NCBI GenBank assembly: GCA_013178225.1
Contig: JABLXE010000008.1
Coordinates: 1-64,000, forward strand
DNA: 64,000 bases
From: Methanotrichaceae archaeon
GTDB lineage: Archaea > Halobacteriota > Methanosarcinia > Methanotrichales > Methanotrichaceae
Reading direction: 5' to 3'
Shown: piece after piece, positions 25,511 to 34,632 of the stretch
Layout: each line of letters begins with the position of its first letter
How positions within the stretch are numbered: the first letter of the stretch is position 1
The notes under the pieces: generated by a model
What the model was told of the DNA's origin: nothing
Databases searched by the model: none
The model's input: only the letters and a program-made list of their open reading frames with translations
Position numbers and translations under genes: made by a program

Positions 25511-26512
25511 CTAAGCTTTGGTGGGGTAGGCGAACTCCCCCTCCAGCTCCATATCGTAGAAATTGCGAATCAGCTTTTCATGCTCAGTTCCAGGATCTAT
25601 GGCTTCGAAAAGCTCAGGATAGAACCACTTGGCCAGGTAAAGCTCTCCGATCGACGAGCGGACCCCGGTAGCCACCGTGCCGCTGAGGACGTAGACCCGT
25701 CCATCCTTTACAGCCCTCAGATTTTGTAGCTCAGGGCGGGCCATGATCTCGTCCCTCCACTCTTTTAGGTCCTCCTCAGAATACTGCTCGGAGCTTCCCA
25801 GTATGTGGAGAATTATATCAGGGTCCCTTTCGATCACCCATTCCGGGCTGAGGTTGGGATAGTTGACCGATTCATTTGCGGCTATGTTGGAGGCCCCGGC
25901 AAAGTCGATGAAATTGCCGTAGGATGTGCCGCTAGATGCCGAGAAATACGGCCTTCCCAGCCACTCAAAGAAGACTGTGGGCCGATCCTCGGCAGCTATT
26001 CCGCCGGTGCGTTCCTTTATGAGGTCTTGATAGCCCTCGAGCAGGCCGGAAAGCTCCTGAGCACGCTCCTCCTTTCCCAGAGCCCGTCCCAGGTTATCGA
26101 TGACCGATAGCGTTCGATAGGGGTCGATGAACCTCTCCACCACCACGGCAATTCCATCCTCCTCGAGCACCTGGCGGTCCTCGTCAGAGAGCATGGTATC
26201 GGCGATCACTAGACCAGGTTTAAGCTCCATGATGAGCTCGAGATCCGGCGAATTGGAGTTTGACCCCACCACGGTGACGTTTTCTAGAAGGGGCGGAAAA
26301 TCCGAGCTTGAACTCCTGCCCACCATGCTCTGGCCGCCATCCAGGGCCCAGAGGATCTCAGAAGCCGCGCCTGAAAGGGAGATGGTGGTGTTCACCGGAG
26401 CGGACACCTCTACCTCGCGACCTGTAAAATCAACTATGGTTACCGTCTCTGCACAGCATGCTGCGATCAGCATGAAAAGAGAGATCGACAATCCTAGAGC
26501 CTTTGATTTCAA
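25511..26512 (-). CDS. Periplasmic-binding protein, BtuF/FepB type, tandem paralogue
   Basis: A 333-residue exported protein closely similar along its whole length to the product 42 bp downstream (shared segments ALDGG, NNLG/DNLGRALGKEERAQEL, PTVFFEW, ELYLAKW). The two arose by tandem duplication and share a transcript. TTG 26512 with AGGAGGT ten bases before it is the start. The ligand is presumably an iron complex, haem or corrinoid; some residues in the cleft differ between copies, so their ligands may differ. Confidence 0.88.
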   Translation of the reverse strand: MKSKALGLSISLFMLIAACCAETVTIVDFTGREVEVSAPVNTTISLSGAASEILWALDGGQSMVGRSSSSDFPPLLENVTVVGSNSNSPDLELIMELKPGLVIADTMLSDEDRQVLEEDGIAVVVERFIDPYRTLSVIDNLGRALGKEERAQELSGLLEGYQDLIKERTGGIAAEDRPTVFFEWLGRPYFSASSGTSYGNFIDFAGASNIAANESVNYPNLSPEWVIERDPDIILHILGSSEQYSEEDLKEWRDEIMARPELQNLRAVKDGRVYVLSGTVATGVRSSIGELYLAKWFYPELFEAIDPGTEHEKLIRNFYDMELEGEFAYPTKA

Positions 26513-26534
26513 ACGATGCTACCTCCTGTTAATC

Positions 26535-26573
26535 AAACTAGTTAGTTTTAAGACAAAAAAAGTTGTATATAAA
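26535..26573 (-). promoter_or_regulatory. TATA box and operator-like repeat between divergent binding-protein genes
   Basis: For the minus-strand gene, TTTTATATAC (26564-26573) is the TATA box. AAACTA-GT-TAGTTT at 26535-26548 is an inverted repeat placed where transcription should start. A related half-site, CAACTAATTTTT, follows the TATA-like GATTTAAATC (26637-26646) of the divergent gene. The pattern suggests that one repressor controls both directions. Confidence 0.45.
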
Positions 26574-26673
26574 ATCTCGGGTGGGCACGAATTACGGGTT
26601 CAATTAGCAAACCATATCGAGAGCCCATCCGGGCAAAAGATTTAAATCAACTAATTTTTTCTTTACTCAAATT

Positions 26674-27894
26674 ATGTTGATAAAATTAGGTGGGCAAAGG
26701 TTAAACCGACTTTTAATGGCTGCATTGATTTTGTGCTCAATGCAGCTCCTGGCAAATGGGTCGGATTTCATCCTGAATATCTATGGAAACGCCAACATGG
26801 ATCAGGCTATAGACCAGAGGGACGTGGACTATGTTGATGCAATGATCAACGGAACTGTGAAGTCCTGCGATCTGGCCGACGCCAACCGCGACGGCACCAT
26901 CGACCAAGCGGATATCGCGCAGGTCGAGGCCATCATTGCAGGAGACGAAACGATCCTCATAGTAAAGGATACGGCTAACCGTACGGTCTCAATTGACATG
27001 CCCGTCGAGAAGGTAATCGTTCCCAGCGGGCTTACTGCAGAGGCCTTCAAGGTATTGCGGGCCTCGGACAAGATCGTGGGCGTCTCCAATGCGATTCACG
27101 AGAAAGACTACTTCTTCCCCGAACTGGCCGACAAGCCCTCGGTCGGAGGATGGAAAATTGAGGACTACGAGGCTGCTGTCTCCCTTGACCCGGATCTGGT
27201 AATAAGCTACGAAAAGTGGCCTCCGATCTCTGAGGCTGAAGAAAAACTGGCCTCCTTTGCAGTTCCCGTCGCCGTCCTGGAGTTTACAGATCCGGACCTG
27301 GTGGAGGAAGAGCTTGTCAAGCTGAGCTACATTTTGGGCACTGCCGGCGTCGAAGACCAGTATCTACGGTGGCGGTCCGGCTACGAGAAACAAATCGAGG
27401 ACTTCGTGGGCAATCTTTCAGAGGACGAAAGGCCCAGGGTTTTCCTGGAGACCGGCTTCAAGGGGCTAAACGATGTCGGCACATACGGTGAAGGGGCAAA
27501 GGGGAACATCGTTCTCAACCTGACCGGCGGCCGAAATGTGGCGGCTGGAATAGATGAAGCCTATCCGCACGTGGACAGTGAATGGATCATCACCCGGAAT
27601 CCTGAGGTGGTGATAAAGTACGTGTACAGCTCAGAAGTCGACTGGGGCTGGAACAGCACGCAAAAGCCTGAAGCATTGGTTCAGGAGGTCCTGCATCGCG
27701 ACGGGTGGGAAAGCATAGACGCAGTTAAAAACCAGAGGATATGCCTGGTCAGCAACGAACTCATGACCGGGCTGGATAGCATAGTCGGATACCTGTACTG
27801 GGTCAAGCTGCTTTTCCCCGAGTTCGATGTGAGCCCAAGAGATGCCTATAGAAAGTATATCAATGATTTCTTGGGCATGGATTTCCGGATTTGA
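26674..27894 (+). CDS. Dockerin-like domain fused to iron-complex-type binding protein
   Basis: After a signal peptide, residues about 32-90 contain two calcium-loop repeats of the dockerin/EF-hand kind (NANMDQAIDQRDVDYVD and DANRDGTIDQADIAQVE). Residues about 95-405 are a BtuF/FepB-type binding domain (DTANRTVSIDMPVEKVIVPSG, SIDAVKNQRICLVSN). The calcium module could attach the binding protein to another surface protein through a cohesin. It is probably leaderless: the TATA element lies about 30 bp before the ATG. Such fusions are known among Methanosarcinales. It faces away from the other two binding-protein genes. Confidence 0.82.
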   Translation: MLIKLGGQRLNRLLMAALILCSMQLLANGSDFILNIYGNANMDQAIDQRDVDYVDAMINGTVKSCDLADANRDGTIDQADIAQVEAIIAGDETILIVKDTANRTVSIDMPVEKVIVPSGLTAEAFKVLRASDKIVGVSNAIHEKDYFFPELADKPSVGGWKIEDYEAAVSLDPDLVISYEKWPPISEAEEKLASFAVPVAVLEFTDPDLVEEELVKLSYILGTAGVEDQYLRWRSGYEKQIEDFVGNLSEDERPRVFLETGFKGLNDVGTYGEGAKGNIVLNLTGGRNVAAGIDEAYPHVDSEWIITRNPEVVIKYVYSSEVDWGWNSTQKPEALVQEVLHRDGWESIDAVKNQRICLVSNELMTGLDSIVGYLYWVKLLFPEFDVSPRDAYRKYINDFLGMDFRI

Positions 27895-28003
27895 TTTTCG
27901 TCTTCCCGGACCAGTAGATGGAGCAGGAGAGCCCCAAGAGGGCTCTACATCTTTCTTTTCTGTGAGATATCGCCAGAGCAGGCTCAAGAATATTTAACAC
28001 CGC

Positions 28004-28017
28004 AACATTTAAGTAAA
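28004..28017. repeat. 14-bp element, copy 1
   Basis: AACATTTAAGTAAA, identical to 28574-28587. This copy is 159 bp before the 90-residue gene at 28176 and near the TATA-like AATATTTAAC (27989-27998). It may be a regulator site common to this region. Confidence 0.4.
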
Positions 28018-28175
28018 TCCTATTTGCTTTAATTCAAGCTTGTTGGAACAAAAGAGTTCCATGCGTCCATTCAAATCAGGAAGCGAGGGTGAGAGGCAAA
28101 TACGGGCTCTGACTCTTGCTTCCATCTCCCACTTAAAGGATTTTGGTTGCGCAATTGCGGTATTGGAGGCACATT

Positions 28176-28448
28176 ATGGCAGAAGAGAAGGGCACACTCA
28201 AGATGAAAGAGATAAATGAGAAGCTATCTGATTACAAAGTGCAGAGCCTGGAGGGGGTCGTCCTGGAGGGCGACATCGAGATTGAGATGGATCTCTCCAG
28301 CGGGGCGCAGCCTTTACTGGCGCAGTCGCTGGGCCAGGAGTTCACCAAGCTTGCTATTCAGCTATTCGATTTTTCCAGGGCCATGGGATATCCGGCAGAT
28401 TCAATGATCCGGCCTGCAGGCCCCGGGCCAGAATCAACGACTAGGTGA
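28176..28448 (+). CDS. 90-residue protein of unknown function
   Basis: GGAGG seven bases before ATG 28176 marks the start. The product is acidic and soluble with no signal peptide: MAEEKGTLKMKEINEKLSDY, then a strand-rich VQSLEGVVLEGDIEIEMDLSSG and a helix TKLAIQLFDFSRAMGY, ending in a Pro/Gly tail. No family recognised. It sits in the iron/tetrapyrrole island between a binding protein and the CobN-like protein, which suggests but does not prove a related role. Confidence 0.6.
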   Translation: MAEEKGTLKMKEINEKLSDYKVQSLEGVVLEGDIEIEMDLSSGAQPLLAQSLGQEFTKLAIQLFDFSRAMGYPADSMIRPAGPGPESTTR

Positions 28449-28958
28449 GGTCGTCATTAAATAGTAGTTCTATTTTCTATTTTTATTTACAATAATTCAG
28501 GGAATTTTCGCTGACTTTTTGCCAGAGAGTGCTATAATTTGCTATATTTGAGTTTGTAGATATTTTATAGCATAACATTTAAGTAAACTAAAATGATGTT
28601 TAGCAAACTCTATTGGAGAAATGCCTTAATCGGGTATCAGAAAACGTGATGGATGGTCGAAGAAAAAACTACTATAATAATATTGATGATATTCTATCCG
28701 TACTTCGCTAAACGTATCACCCAAGCCGCCTTTGCCTGGCAGGAAAGGGCTCAGTTCATGCTTCAATTAAGGATAGCTGGCGGCCTGGTGCGACGACTGC
28801 GGCCGGGCGGCAGGCTTTCTTCAGCCTCTCTTCTGACCCGGCTGCCTGGACCCAGCGGTCGCGGGAGGCTTTTCAGCCTTTGCTGCAGTTTCTGCTGCAG
28901 CCGGATAGAGGATTTCACAATTCTTTTAGGGTAATCGATTGACAAAGGAGGAAATTGA
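28449..28958 (+). other. Long leader region of the CobN-like gene
   Basis: TATTTTATAG (28561-28570) is a likely TATA box and AACATTTAAGTAAA (28574-28587) repeats the element at 28004. If transcription starts near 28595, the mRNA leader is about 360 nt, its second half GC-rich and able to form stems (for example CTGCAG-TTT-CTGCTGCAG near 28881-28901). I could not match it to a known riboswitch, and no open frame here has a ribosome site. Confidence 0.4.
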
Positions 28959-31900
28959 TTGAACAACCAAAGACACCCCAGGCCGATTGTAGGAACGCCG
29001 GTATTGGCGCTCTCAATCATCCTCTTGGTTTGGGCGACGACTGCCTGTGCCGATTTCTCCACTTTTCAGGGGGATAATCAGCGCTCGGGAAACTTAAGTG
29101 GCGAGGATGGCCCCGGTGAGCCAGAACTGATCTGGAGCGTCAGCCCCACCGGCCACGGATACATCGCAGCATCTGCAGCTGTATCCGGCGACCGGATCTT
29201 CGTCCCCAACTGGCCGGACATGACCTTCAAGGGCGAACTGGGGTTTGCCTGCCTGGACAAATCCGACGGCCGGGTCTTATGGCTGAATCCCCTGGGTGGA
29301 AAGGGAGGTGCGTCAACCCCGGCATTAGAAGGAGATCGGATCTACGTGGGATCGCTCACCGGCGACATTTTCTGTCTGGAGTCCACATCCGGAGAGACGG
29401 TATGGAACCGGACCATAGATGCCAGTCCGAAATGGTGGGGCGTGGCCTCTTCTCCCCTGATTCAGGACGGGACCGTCTACGTCATGAGCTTCTCGGACGG
29501 GACTTTGCACGCCCTGAACCTTGACGGAGAAGAGCTGTGGAACCTGTCCACCGGCCAGATAAACCCCTATGCATCTCCCGCATATCAGAGCCAGAGGCTG
29601 TACTTTCCGGGAGGCGACCCCGCGCTGTACTGCATAGATTCGATATCTAAAGACGTTTTATGGAAGGCGGCAGCCAATTCCCAGATCACCGCCACTCCCA
29701 CTGTGGAAGGAGATCGGGTCTTCTTGGTCACCGAAGAGACGATTCTGGCCCTGGACACCAAATCGGGAGAACAGGTCTGGACGGCAGACATCAACGGCAC
29801 CATATCGTCTCCGGCGGTGTCTCTTGGCCGGGTCTACGCGGGATCTGAAGACAAGCCCAAAGGTCACCTGAGCTGCTTTGATGCCGAATCCGGCTCGCTA
29901 ATCTGGAGAACGGAGGTCAACGGGCCGGTCAAGTCCTCTCCCCTGGTTCTGAACGGTCGGCTGTACTTTGGAACCAGCTGCGATAGCGGGACCATCTATG
30001 CGCTCGAGGCCTCGAACGGGTCTGTGGTCTGGACCTATCCGGTGGACTCCTATATCATGTCCTCGGCCTCGGCCTCAGGCGGCATGCTCTTCATCGGAGC
30101 CGACGACGGCCGGCTGTACGCCTTTGGGTCCTCCAAGGTCGGCCTGATCTGGCAGGGAGAGACGGTTCTAGAGGACGGGAGCCTGAACCTCACGGCCAGC
30201 AGCGGCAAGACCTACATGGTCAACCAGACCACCGCTCTGGGCGCGCTGGCCACGGCCTGCGAGCAGGGCGGACTGACCCTCGGCTTAAACGACTCCCTCT
30301 ACAGCCTCTACGGCCTGCAGATCGAGTCTTTGGAGGACTATAAAGCCGATGCCGGGAAGTCCTGGAGATTCTGGGTAAACTATCCCCAGGAATCCATGCC
30401 CATCTCAGGTCCGGACCTCACCGACTTGAGGGACGGCGATCGGGTCGTCTTCTACTATGGAGACCGGCGGGCAAGCCCTGAAGAGGCTCCTCGCGTAGAG
30501 ATCTCGGCCAGGGTCCTCCAGAGGAGGCCCGCGGTCCTTTTTTTGACCGTGGGAAATCACCCCCAGATAAAAGAGGCATCTACTGATGCAATCCTCAACG
30601 TGACCTTAGTCTCGCCCCAAAATGTCACCAATTTATCCTCGTACGAACTTATCTTCGCCGAGATGATCGGAGCGGAGGCAGCATCCAGGCTTGAGCCGCT
30701 GCTGCAGGAAGAGAAGAAGAAAGGGGTGCCGATCGTAGTCCTGAACTCAGCCGGCTACGAGCATCTGGGCAGCGTGAACCTCAGCGAGCACCCATCGATC
30801 CAGGAGTATTGGGACTTCGGCCGCACCGAGAACGTAAGAAGGCTGTTCTCCTACCTGGCCGCCAATTTCTGCGGCCTGAACGTTAAGGTGGAGGAACCGG
30901 TTCCTGCACCCAAAGAATATATGTACCATCCGGACTCGCCCGACCTATTCGACAACTTATCCTCCTACCTCGATTGGTACCAGAGTAAAACCGGATATCA
31001 TTACAATCATCTCTTTCCCACCATCGGTGTCCTCAGCTATTACCAGGACCTGGGCCAGCCGGACCGACCGGCACTGGTCCGTGCCCTGGAAGAAAACGGA
31101 GTGAACGTAATCTTCGCCGGCTATTCCGATTCCTCTGCTCTGCAGAAGTTCTTTACCGTAAACGGGACTCCCATCGTGGATGCTGTCATTCTCACCAAGT
31201 CATTTCGATTAAACTACGGCGACCCCGATCAGGGAATCGCCGACCTGCAAGAGCTGAACGTGCCGGTCTTAAGAGGCATGAGGCTATATTATCAAACTCC
31301 CGAGGAGTGGAACAACGAGACCGGAATCGATCCCCTGGAGATCTATTTTCAGATAGCTCTGCCGGAGATGGACGGCGTGATAGAGCCTATCGTCATCTCC
31401 GGAAGGAACGACTCCGAGTACGTGCCTATAGAGAGCCAGATGGACTGGCTGGCTGACCGGGCCGTATCCTGGGCAGATCTCGGGCGGACCAACGACTCGC
31501 AGAAGAAGGTCGCAGTGATCTACTACAACCACGGGGGCGGAAAGGACAACATCGAGGGCTGCTACATAAACATCCCCCGCAGCCTGCAGAACATCCTGGA
31601 TGGATTGATCGGGGCCGGCTACAATGTCAGCGGCTCGGTCCCGGATGAGAAGGTGCTGGTGGACCTGCTGGCCCACCAGGGAACCAACGTCGGAACCTGG
31701 GCTCCGGGCGAGCTGGAGTCGATGGTGGCCGCGGGAAACGCGACCCTGATCCCGTCAGAGGATTACGAGGAGTGGTTCTCAACTCTTTCCCAGGATAAGC
31801 AGGACCAGGTGACAAAGAGCTGGGGAGCGCCTCCGGGAGAGATCATGGTCTACCAGAACCAGAGCGGCAAGTACCTGGTGATACCCAAGCTGTCCTTTGG

Positions 31901-34496
31901 AAATGTGATTCTCCTTCCCCAGCCCACCAGAGGATGGCTGCAGAACGCCACCATTCTCTACCACGACAAGTCGGTCCCGCCACATCATCAGTACATCGCC
32001 TTCTATTTCTGGCTGAAGAAGGGATTTTGTGCCGATGCCGTGGTTCATCTGGGAAAGCACGGCACCCAGGAGTGGCTTCCCGGAAAGGAGTGCGGGATTG
32101 GGAGAGACGACTGGCCGGCCCTGCTCATCCAGGACCTTCCGGTGGTCTACCCCTACATTGTAGACAACATCGCTGAGGGGACCCAGGCCAAGCGCCGGGG
32201 TGACGCGGTGATGATCACCCACCTGACGCCTCCAATCGTAGCCTCAGGGCTCTACGGAAACCTGACCAACCTGGCGGAGATAGTCTTCGAGTACAGGAGC
32301 GTGCAGAACGAAAGCGTAAAGGAAAGCTACAAGCGACAGATCGTCAACCTGAGCCGGGATATGCACCTGGACGAAGACCTCCAGCTGAACCTCACCAACA
32401 TCTCCGGCAACCAATCCGAATTTGATGATTTTTCAGACCAGCTGGAGGAGTACCTGTACGACCTAAAGAACCAGTTCATGCCCTACGGGCTGCACGTGTA
32501 CGGGCAGCCGCCGGAAGGGCAGCCCTTGACCGGCCTGGTGAAATCGATGCTTGGGGACCCGTTCAACCGGGCAGTCGCTCCACTGGTCGGCTACAGCGAT
32601 TACCCCAACGCCGCCCGCATGGACAAAGAGAACGAGCTGGATAACAGCACCCAGAAGCTCCTGTGGGAGACGGTGATCAACGGGACGTCTCCCGAAGAGG
32701 CCCAGGCTGCTATTCTTGGAAATGTATCCGGTAACGTAACCGATCTGCTCAACCTCTCGCTGCAGTACGGGAGGGACATCGCCGCCTGCTCGGCTGAGGT
32801 GCCGAGCCTGGCAAATGCCCTTGACTCCAACTACACTTTGCCCTCTCCTGCAGACGACCCCATACGGGACCCGCAGGTGCTCCCCACCGGCAGGAACTTC
32901 CGGTCGGTTGATCCCCGCAGGGTCCCGACCGGTGCCGCCTGGGAGGTGGGTTCAAGCCTGGCCGAGAAGCTGATTGACGGCTACCGGCAGGATCACAACG
33001 GCACCTACCCGCGCAAGCTGGCCCTGGTGCTGTGGGCCTGGGCCATGACCGATCACGGAGTGGTGGAGTCCGAGATCCTGAAGCTGGTGGGGGCAGAGCC
33101 GGTCTACGACGCCTACGGCGGCGTGAGCGACGTCCGGCTAATTCCGCTATCCGAGCTGGGCCGACCGAGGATCGACGTAGTCGTGGTCCCATCCGGACTG
33201 CACCGGGACCTCTTCCCGGAGAAGCTCCAGCTGATCGACAAAGCAGTGCGCCTGGCGGCCAACGACACCGGAACAGACTATCCCAACTACGTCCGGGAGA
33301 ACTCTGAGGAGATCTACCAACAGCTGATGGAGGGCGGCAACCTCAGCCAGGAAGAGGCCCAAATACTCTCCAGGTCCAGGATATTTCTGGAGGAGGCGGG
33401 AACTTACGGGCCCAACCTAGACAGCCCCGTTTCCGCCAGCGATACCTGGGAAAACGACACCAAGCTAGGCGACCTGTTCATCAGGAGGATGTCTTACATC
33501 TACGGCGACGGAATCTGGAGCAGCAAGCTCGCCTCCGGAGAGGACCTGAAAGGCGTTCAGGAGGAGATCTTCAGGACCAACCTGGCCGAGGTTGACGCCG
33601 CAGCTCAGCACACCAACTCCAATCTCTACGGGTTCATCGACAACGACGATGTATTCCAGTACCTGGGCGGAATCGGGCTGGCGGTGAGAACCGTCACCGG
33701 AAAGACACCGGACATGTACGTGACCGACGCCCGGGACCCTGACAAAGCCCAGGTCTCCGGTCTGAAGGGCTTCTTCTCGAAAGAGCTACGGAGCCGCTAC
33801 TACAACCCCCAGTGGATCAAAGGGATGATGGAGCAGGGGTACTCAGGTGCCCGGGAGATGGACAAGTTTGCCGAGTATCTGTGGGGATGGGAGACCACAG
33901 TTCCCGATCTGGTGAGCGAGAACACCTGGTCGGAGGTAAACGAGATCTACGTCCAGGACAAATACCAGATGGGCCTAAAGGAGTTCTTCGACCAGAACAA
34001 TCCCTGGGCCTCACAGGCCCTGGCCGGGCGGCTGCTGGAGACGGCCAGAAAGGATCGCTGGCATCCCACCGAAGAGACGAAGAAAGAGCTTGCAGAGCGC
34101 TACGAGCAGTCGGTGCAGGACTACGGTGTCACCTGCTGCCACCACACCTGCGGAAATCTTCTCCTGCAGGAGTACATGCAGGGGGTGCTGCCATCTCCTG
34201 AGCCGCAAAAGTCCGGCAGCAGTTCCAGCAAGCCCAGCCAATCATCATCCAGCAAATCCGGCTCCAGCGGACGGTCGCATGCCTACAACCAGACCAGATC
34301 GGAAGGCGTAGGCACGACAGCTTCTCAGAAGCCGGTTGAATCCGATTCCTCCCCGGGCCAGGTGCAGGGGTTTGTGATGGAAGCGGTTCAGACCAGGGCC
34401 ACACCAACGAGCGCATCCGGAGCGCCGCTGGTCGGCATCGGACTGGTGCTGATGGTGCTCTTCATGATCTGGATGGGATTCAGAGGCAAGTGGTGA
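28959..34496 (+). CDS. Exported PQQ-propeller / DUF4430 / CobN-like chelatase, membrane-anchored
   Basis: The 1845-residue protein starts at TTG 28959 after AAAGGAGG. Order of parts: signal peptide (about 1-31); PQQ-type beta-propeller (about 35-395) with repeated G-x-x-x-W and D-G-x-x-Y/H-A-L units; DUF4430 (about 410-515, GALATACEQGGL...RFWVNYP); a complete CobN/BchH-type chelatase (about 520-1725) with the hallmark HLGKHGTQEWLPGKE near residue 1030; a Ser/Pro-rich linker; and one C-terminal helix followed by RGKW. It therefore faces outside, fixed to the membrane. True CobN needs cytoplasmic CobS/CobT ATPases, which are absent here, and methanogens insert cobalt by the anaerobic route. Removal of metal from, or binding of, an external tetrapyrrole is a better guess; CobN-like HmuS of Bacteroidota is linked to haem-iron use. 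It precedes the feo genes. Confidence 0.88.
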   Translation: MNNQRHPRPIVGTPVLALSIILLVWATTACADFSTFQGDNQRSGNLSGEDGPGEPELIWSVSPTGHGYIAASAAVSGDRIFVPNWPDMTFKGELGFACLDKSDGRVLWLNPLGGKGGASTPALEGDRIYVGSLTGDIFCLESTSGETVWNRTIDASPKWWGVASSPLIQDGTVYVMSFSDGTLHALNLDGEELWNLSTGQINPYASPAYQSQRLYFPGGDPALYCIDSISKDVLWKAAANSQITATPTVEGDRVFLVTEETILALDTKSGEQVWTADINGTISSPAVSLGRVYAGSEDKPKGHLSCFDAESGSLIWRTEVNGPVKSSPLVLNGRLYFGTSCDSGTIYALEASNGSVVWTYPVDSYIMSSASASGGMLFIGADDGRLYAFGSSKVGLIWQGETVLEDGSLNLTASSGKTYMVNQTTALGALATACEQGGLTLGLNDSLYSLYGLQIESLEDYKADAGKSWRFWVNYPQESMPISGPDLTDLRDGDRVVFYYGDRRASPEEAPRVEISARVLQRRPAVLFLTVGNHPQIKEASTDAILNVTLVSPQNVTNLSSYELIFAEMIGAEAASRLEPLLQEEKKKGVPIVVLNSAGYEHLGSVNLSEHPSIQEYWDFGRTENVRRLFSYLAANFCGLNVKVEEPVPAPKEYMYHPDSPDLFDNLSSYLDWYQSKTGYHYNHLFPTIGVLSYYQDLGQPDRPALVRALEENGVNVIFAGYSDSSALQKFFTVNGTPIVDAVILTKSFRLNYGDPDQGIADLQELNVPVLRGMRLYYQTPEEWNNETGIDPLEIYFQIALPEMDGVIEPIVISGRNDSEYVPIESQMDWLADRAVSWADLGRTNDSQKKVAVIYYNHGGGKDNIEGCYINIPRSLQNILDGLIGAGYNVSGSVPDEKVLVDLLAHQGTNVGTWAPGELESMVAAGNATLIPSEDYEEWFSTLSQDKQDQVTKSWGAPPGEIMVYQNQSGKYLVIPKLSFGNVILLPQPTRGWLQNATILYHDKSVPPHHQYIAFYFWLKKGFCADAVVHLGKHGTQEWLPGKECGIGRDDWPALLIQDLPVVYPYIVDNIAEGTQAKRRGDAVMITHLTPPIVASGLYGNLTNLAEIVFEYRSVQNESVKESYKRQIVNLSRDMHLDEDLQLNLTNISGNQSEFDDFSDQLEEYLYDLKNQFMPYGLHVYGQPPEGQPLTGLVKSMLGDPFNRAVAPLVGYSDYPNAARMDKENELDNSTQKLLWETVINGTSPEEAQAAILGNVSGNVTDLLNLSLQYGRDIAACSAEVPSLANALDSNYTLPSPADDPIRDPQVLPTGRNFRSVDPRRVPTGAAWEVGSSLAEKLIDGYRQDHNGTYPRKLALVLWAWAMTDHGVVESEILKLVGAEPVYDAYGGVSDVRLIPLSELGRPRIDVVVVPSGLHRDLFPEKLQLIDKAVRLAANDTGTDYPNYVRENSEEIYQQLMEGGNLSQEEAQILSRSRIFLEEAGTYGPNLDSPVSASDTWENDTKLGDLFIRRMSYIYGDGIWSSKLASGEDLKGVQEEIFRTNLAEVDAAAQHTNSNLYGFIDNDDVFQYLGGIGLAVRTVTGKTPDMYVTDARDPDKAQVSGLKGFFSKELRSRYYNPQWIKGMMEQGYSGAREMDKFAEYLWGWETTVPDLVSENTWSEVNEIYVQDKYQMGLKEFFDQNNPWASQALAGRLLETARKDRWHPTEETKKELAERYEQSVQDYGVTCCHHTCGNLLLQEYMQGVLPSPEPQKSGSSSSKPSQSSSSKSGSSGRSHAYNQTRSEGVGTTASQKPVESDSSPGQVQGFVMEAVQTRATPTSASGAPLVGIGLVLMVLFMIWMGFRGKW

Positions 34497-34632
34497 TTGC
34501 CAAAGCTGCCCTGCCCCCCATCCCTTTTTTTCGCGCATCTCAGATCTTCCAAGCCCCCCCCGGAAAACCCGCCAGATGCCGGATTGCAGTGTCCTGCAGG
34601 TGCCTTATTATCTTCATCTCACCACCCTGAAA

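Noticed and set aside
28653-28934. Open frame of 93 residues before the CobN-like gene
   Set aside because: No ribosome site; composition changes abruptly to Arg/Leu-rich random sequence. More likely leader RNA.
28590-28958. Cobalamin riboswitch upstream of the CobN-like gene
   Set aside because: The conserved B12-box type sequence could not be found by eye.
28959-34496. Cytoplasmic cobaltochelatase CobN for B12 synthesis
   Set aside because: The signal peptide, external propeller domains and C-terminal anchor place it outside the cell, and no CobS/CobT genes are present.
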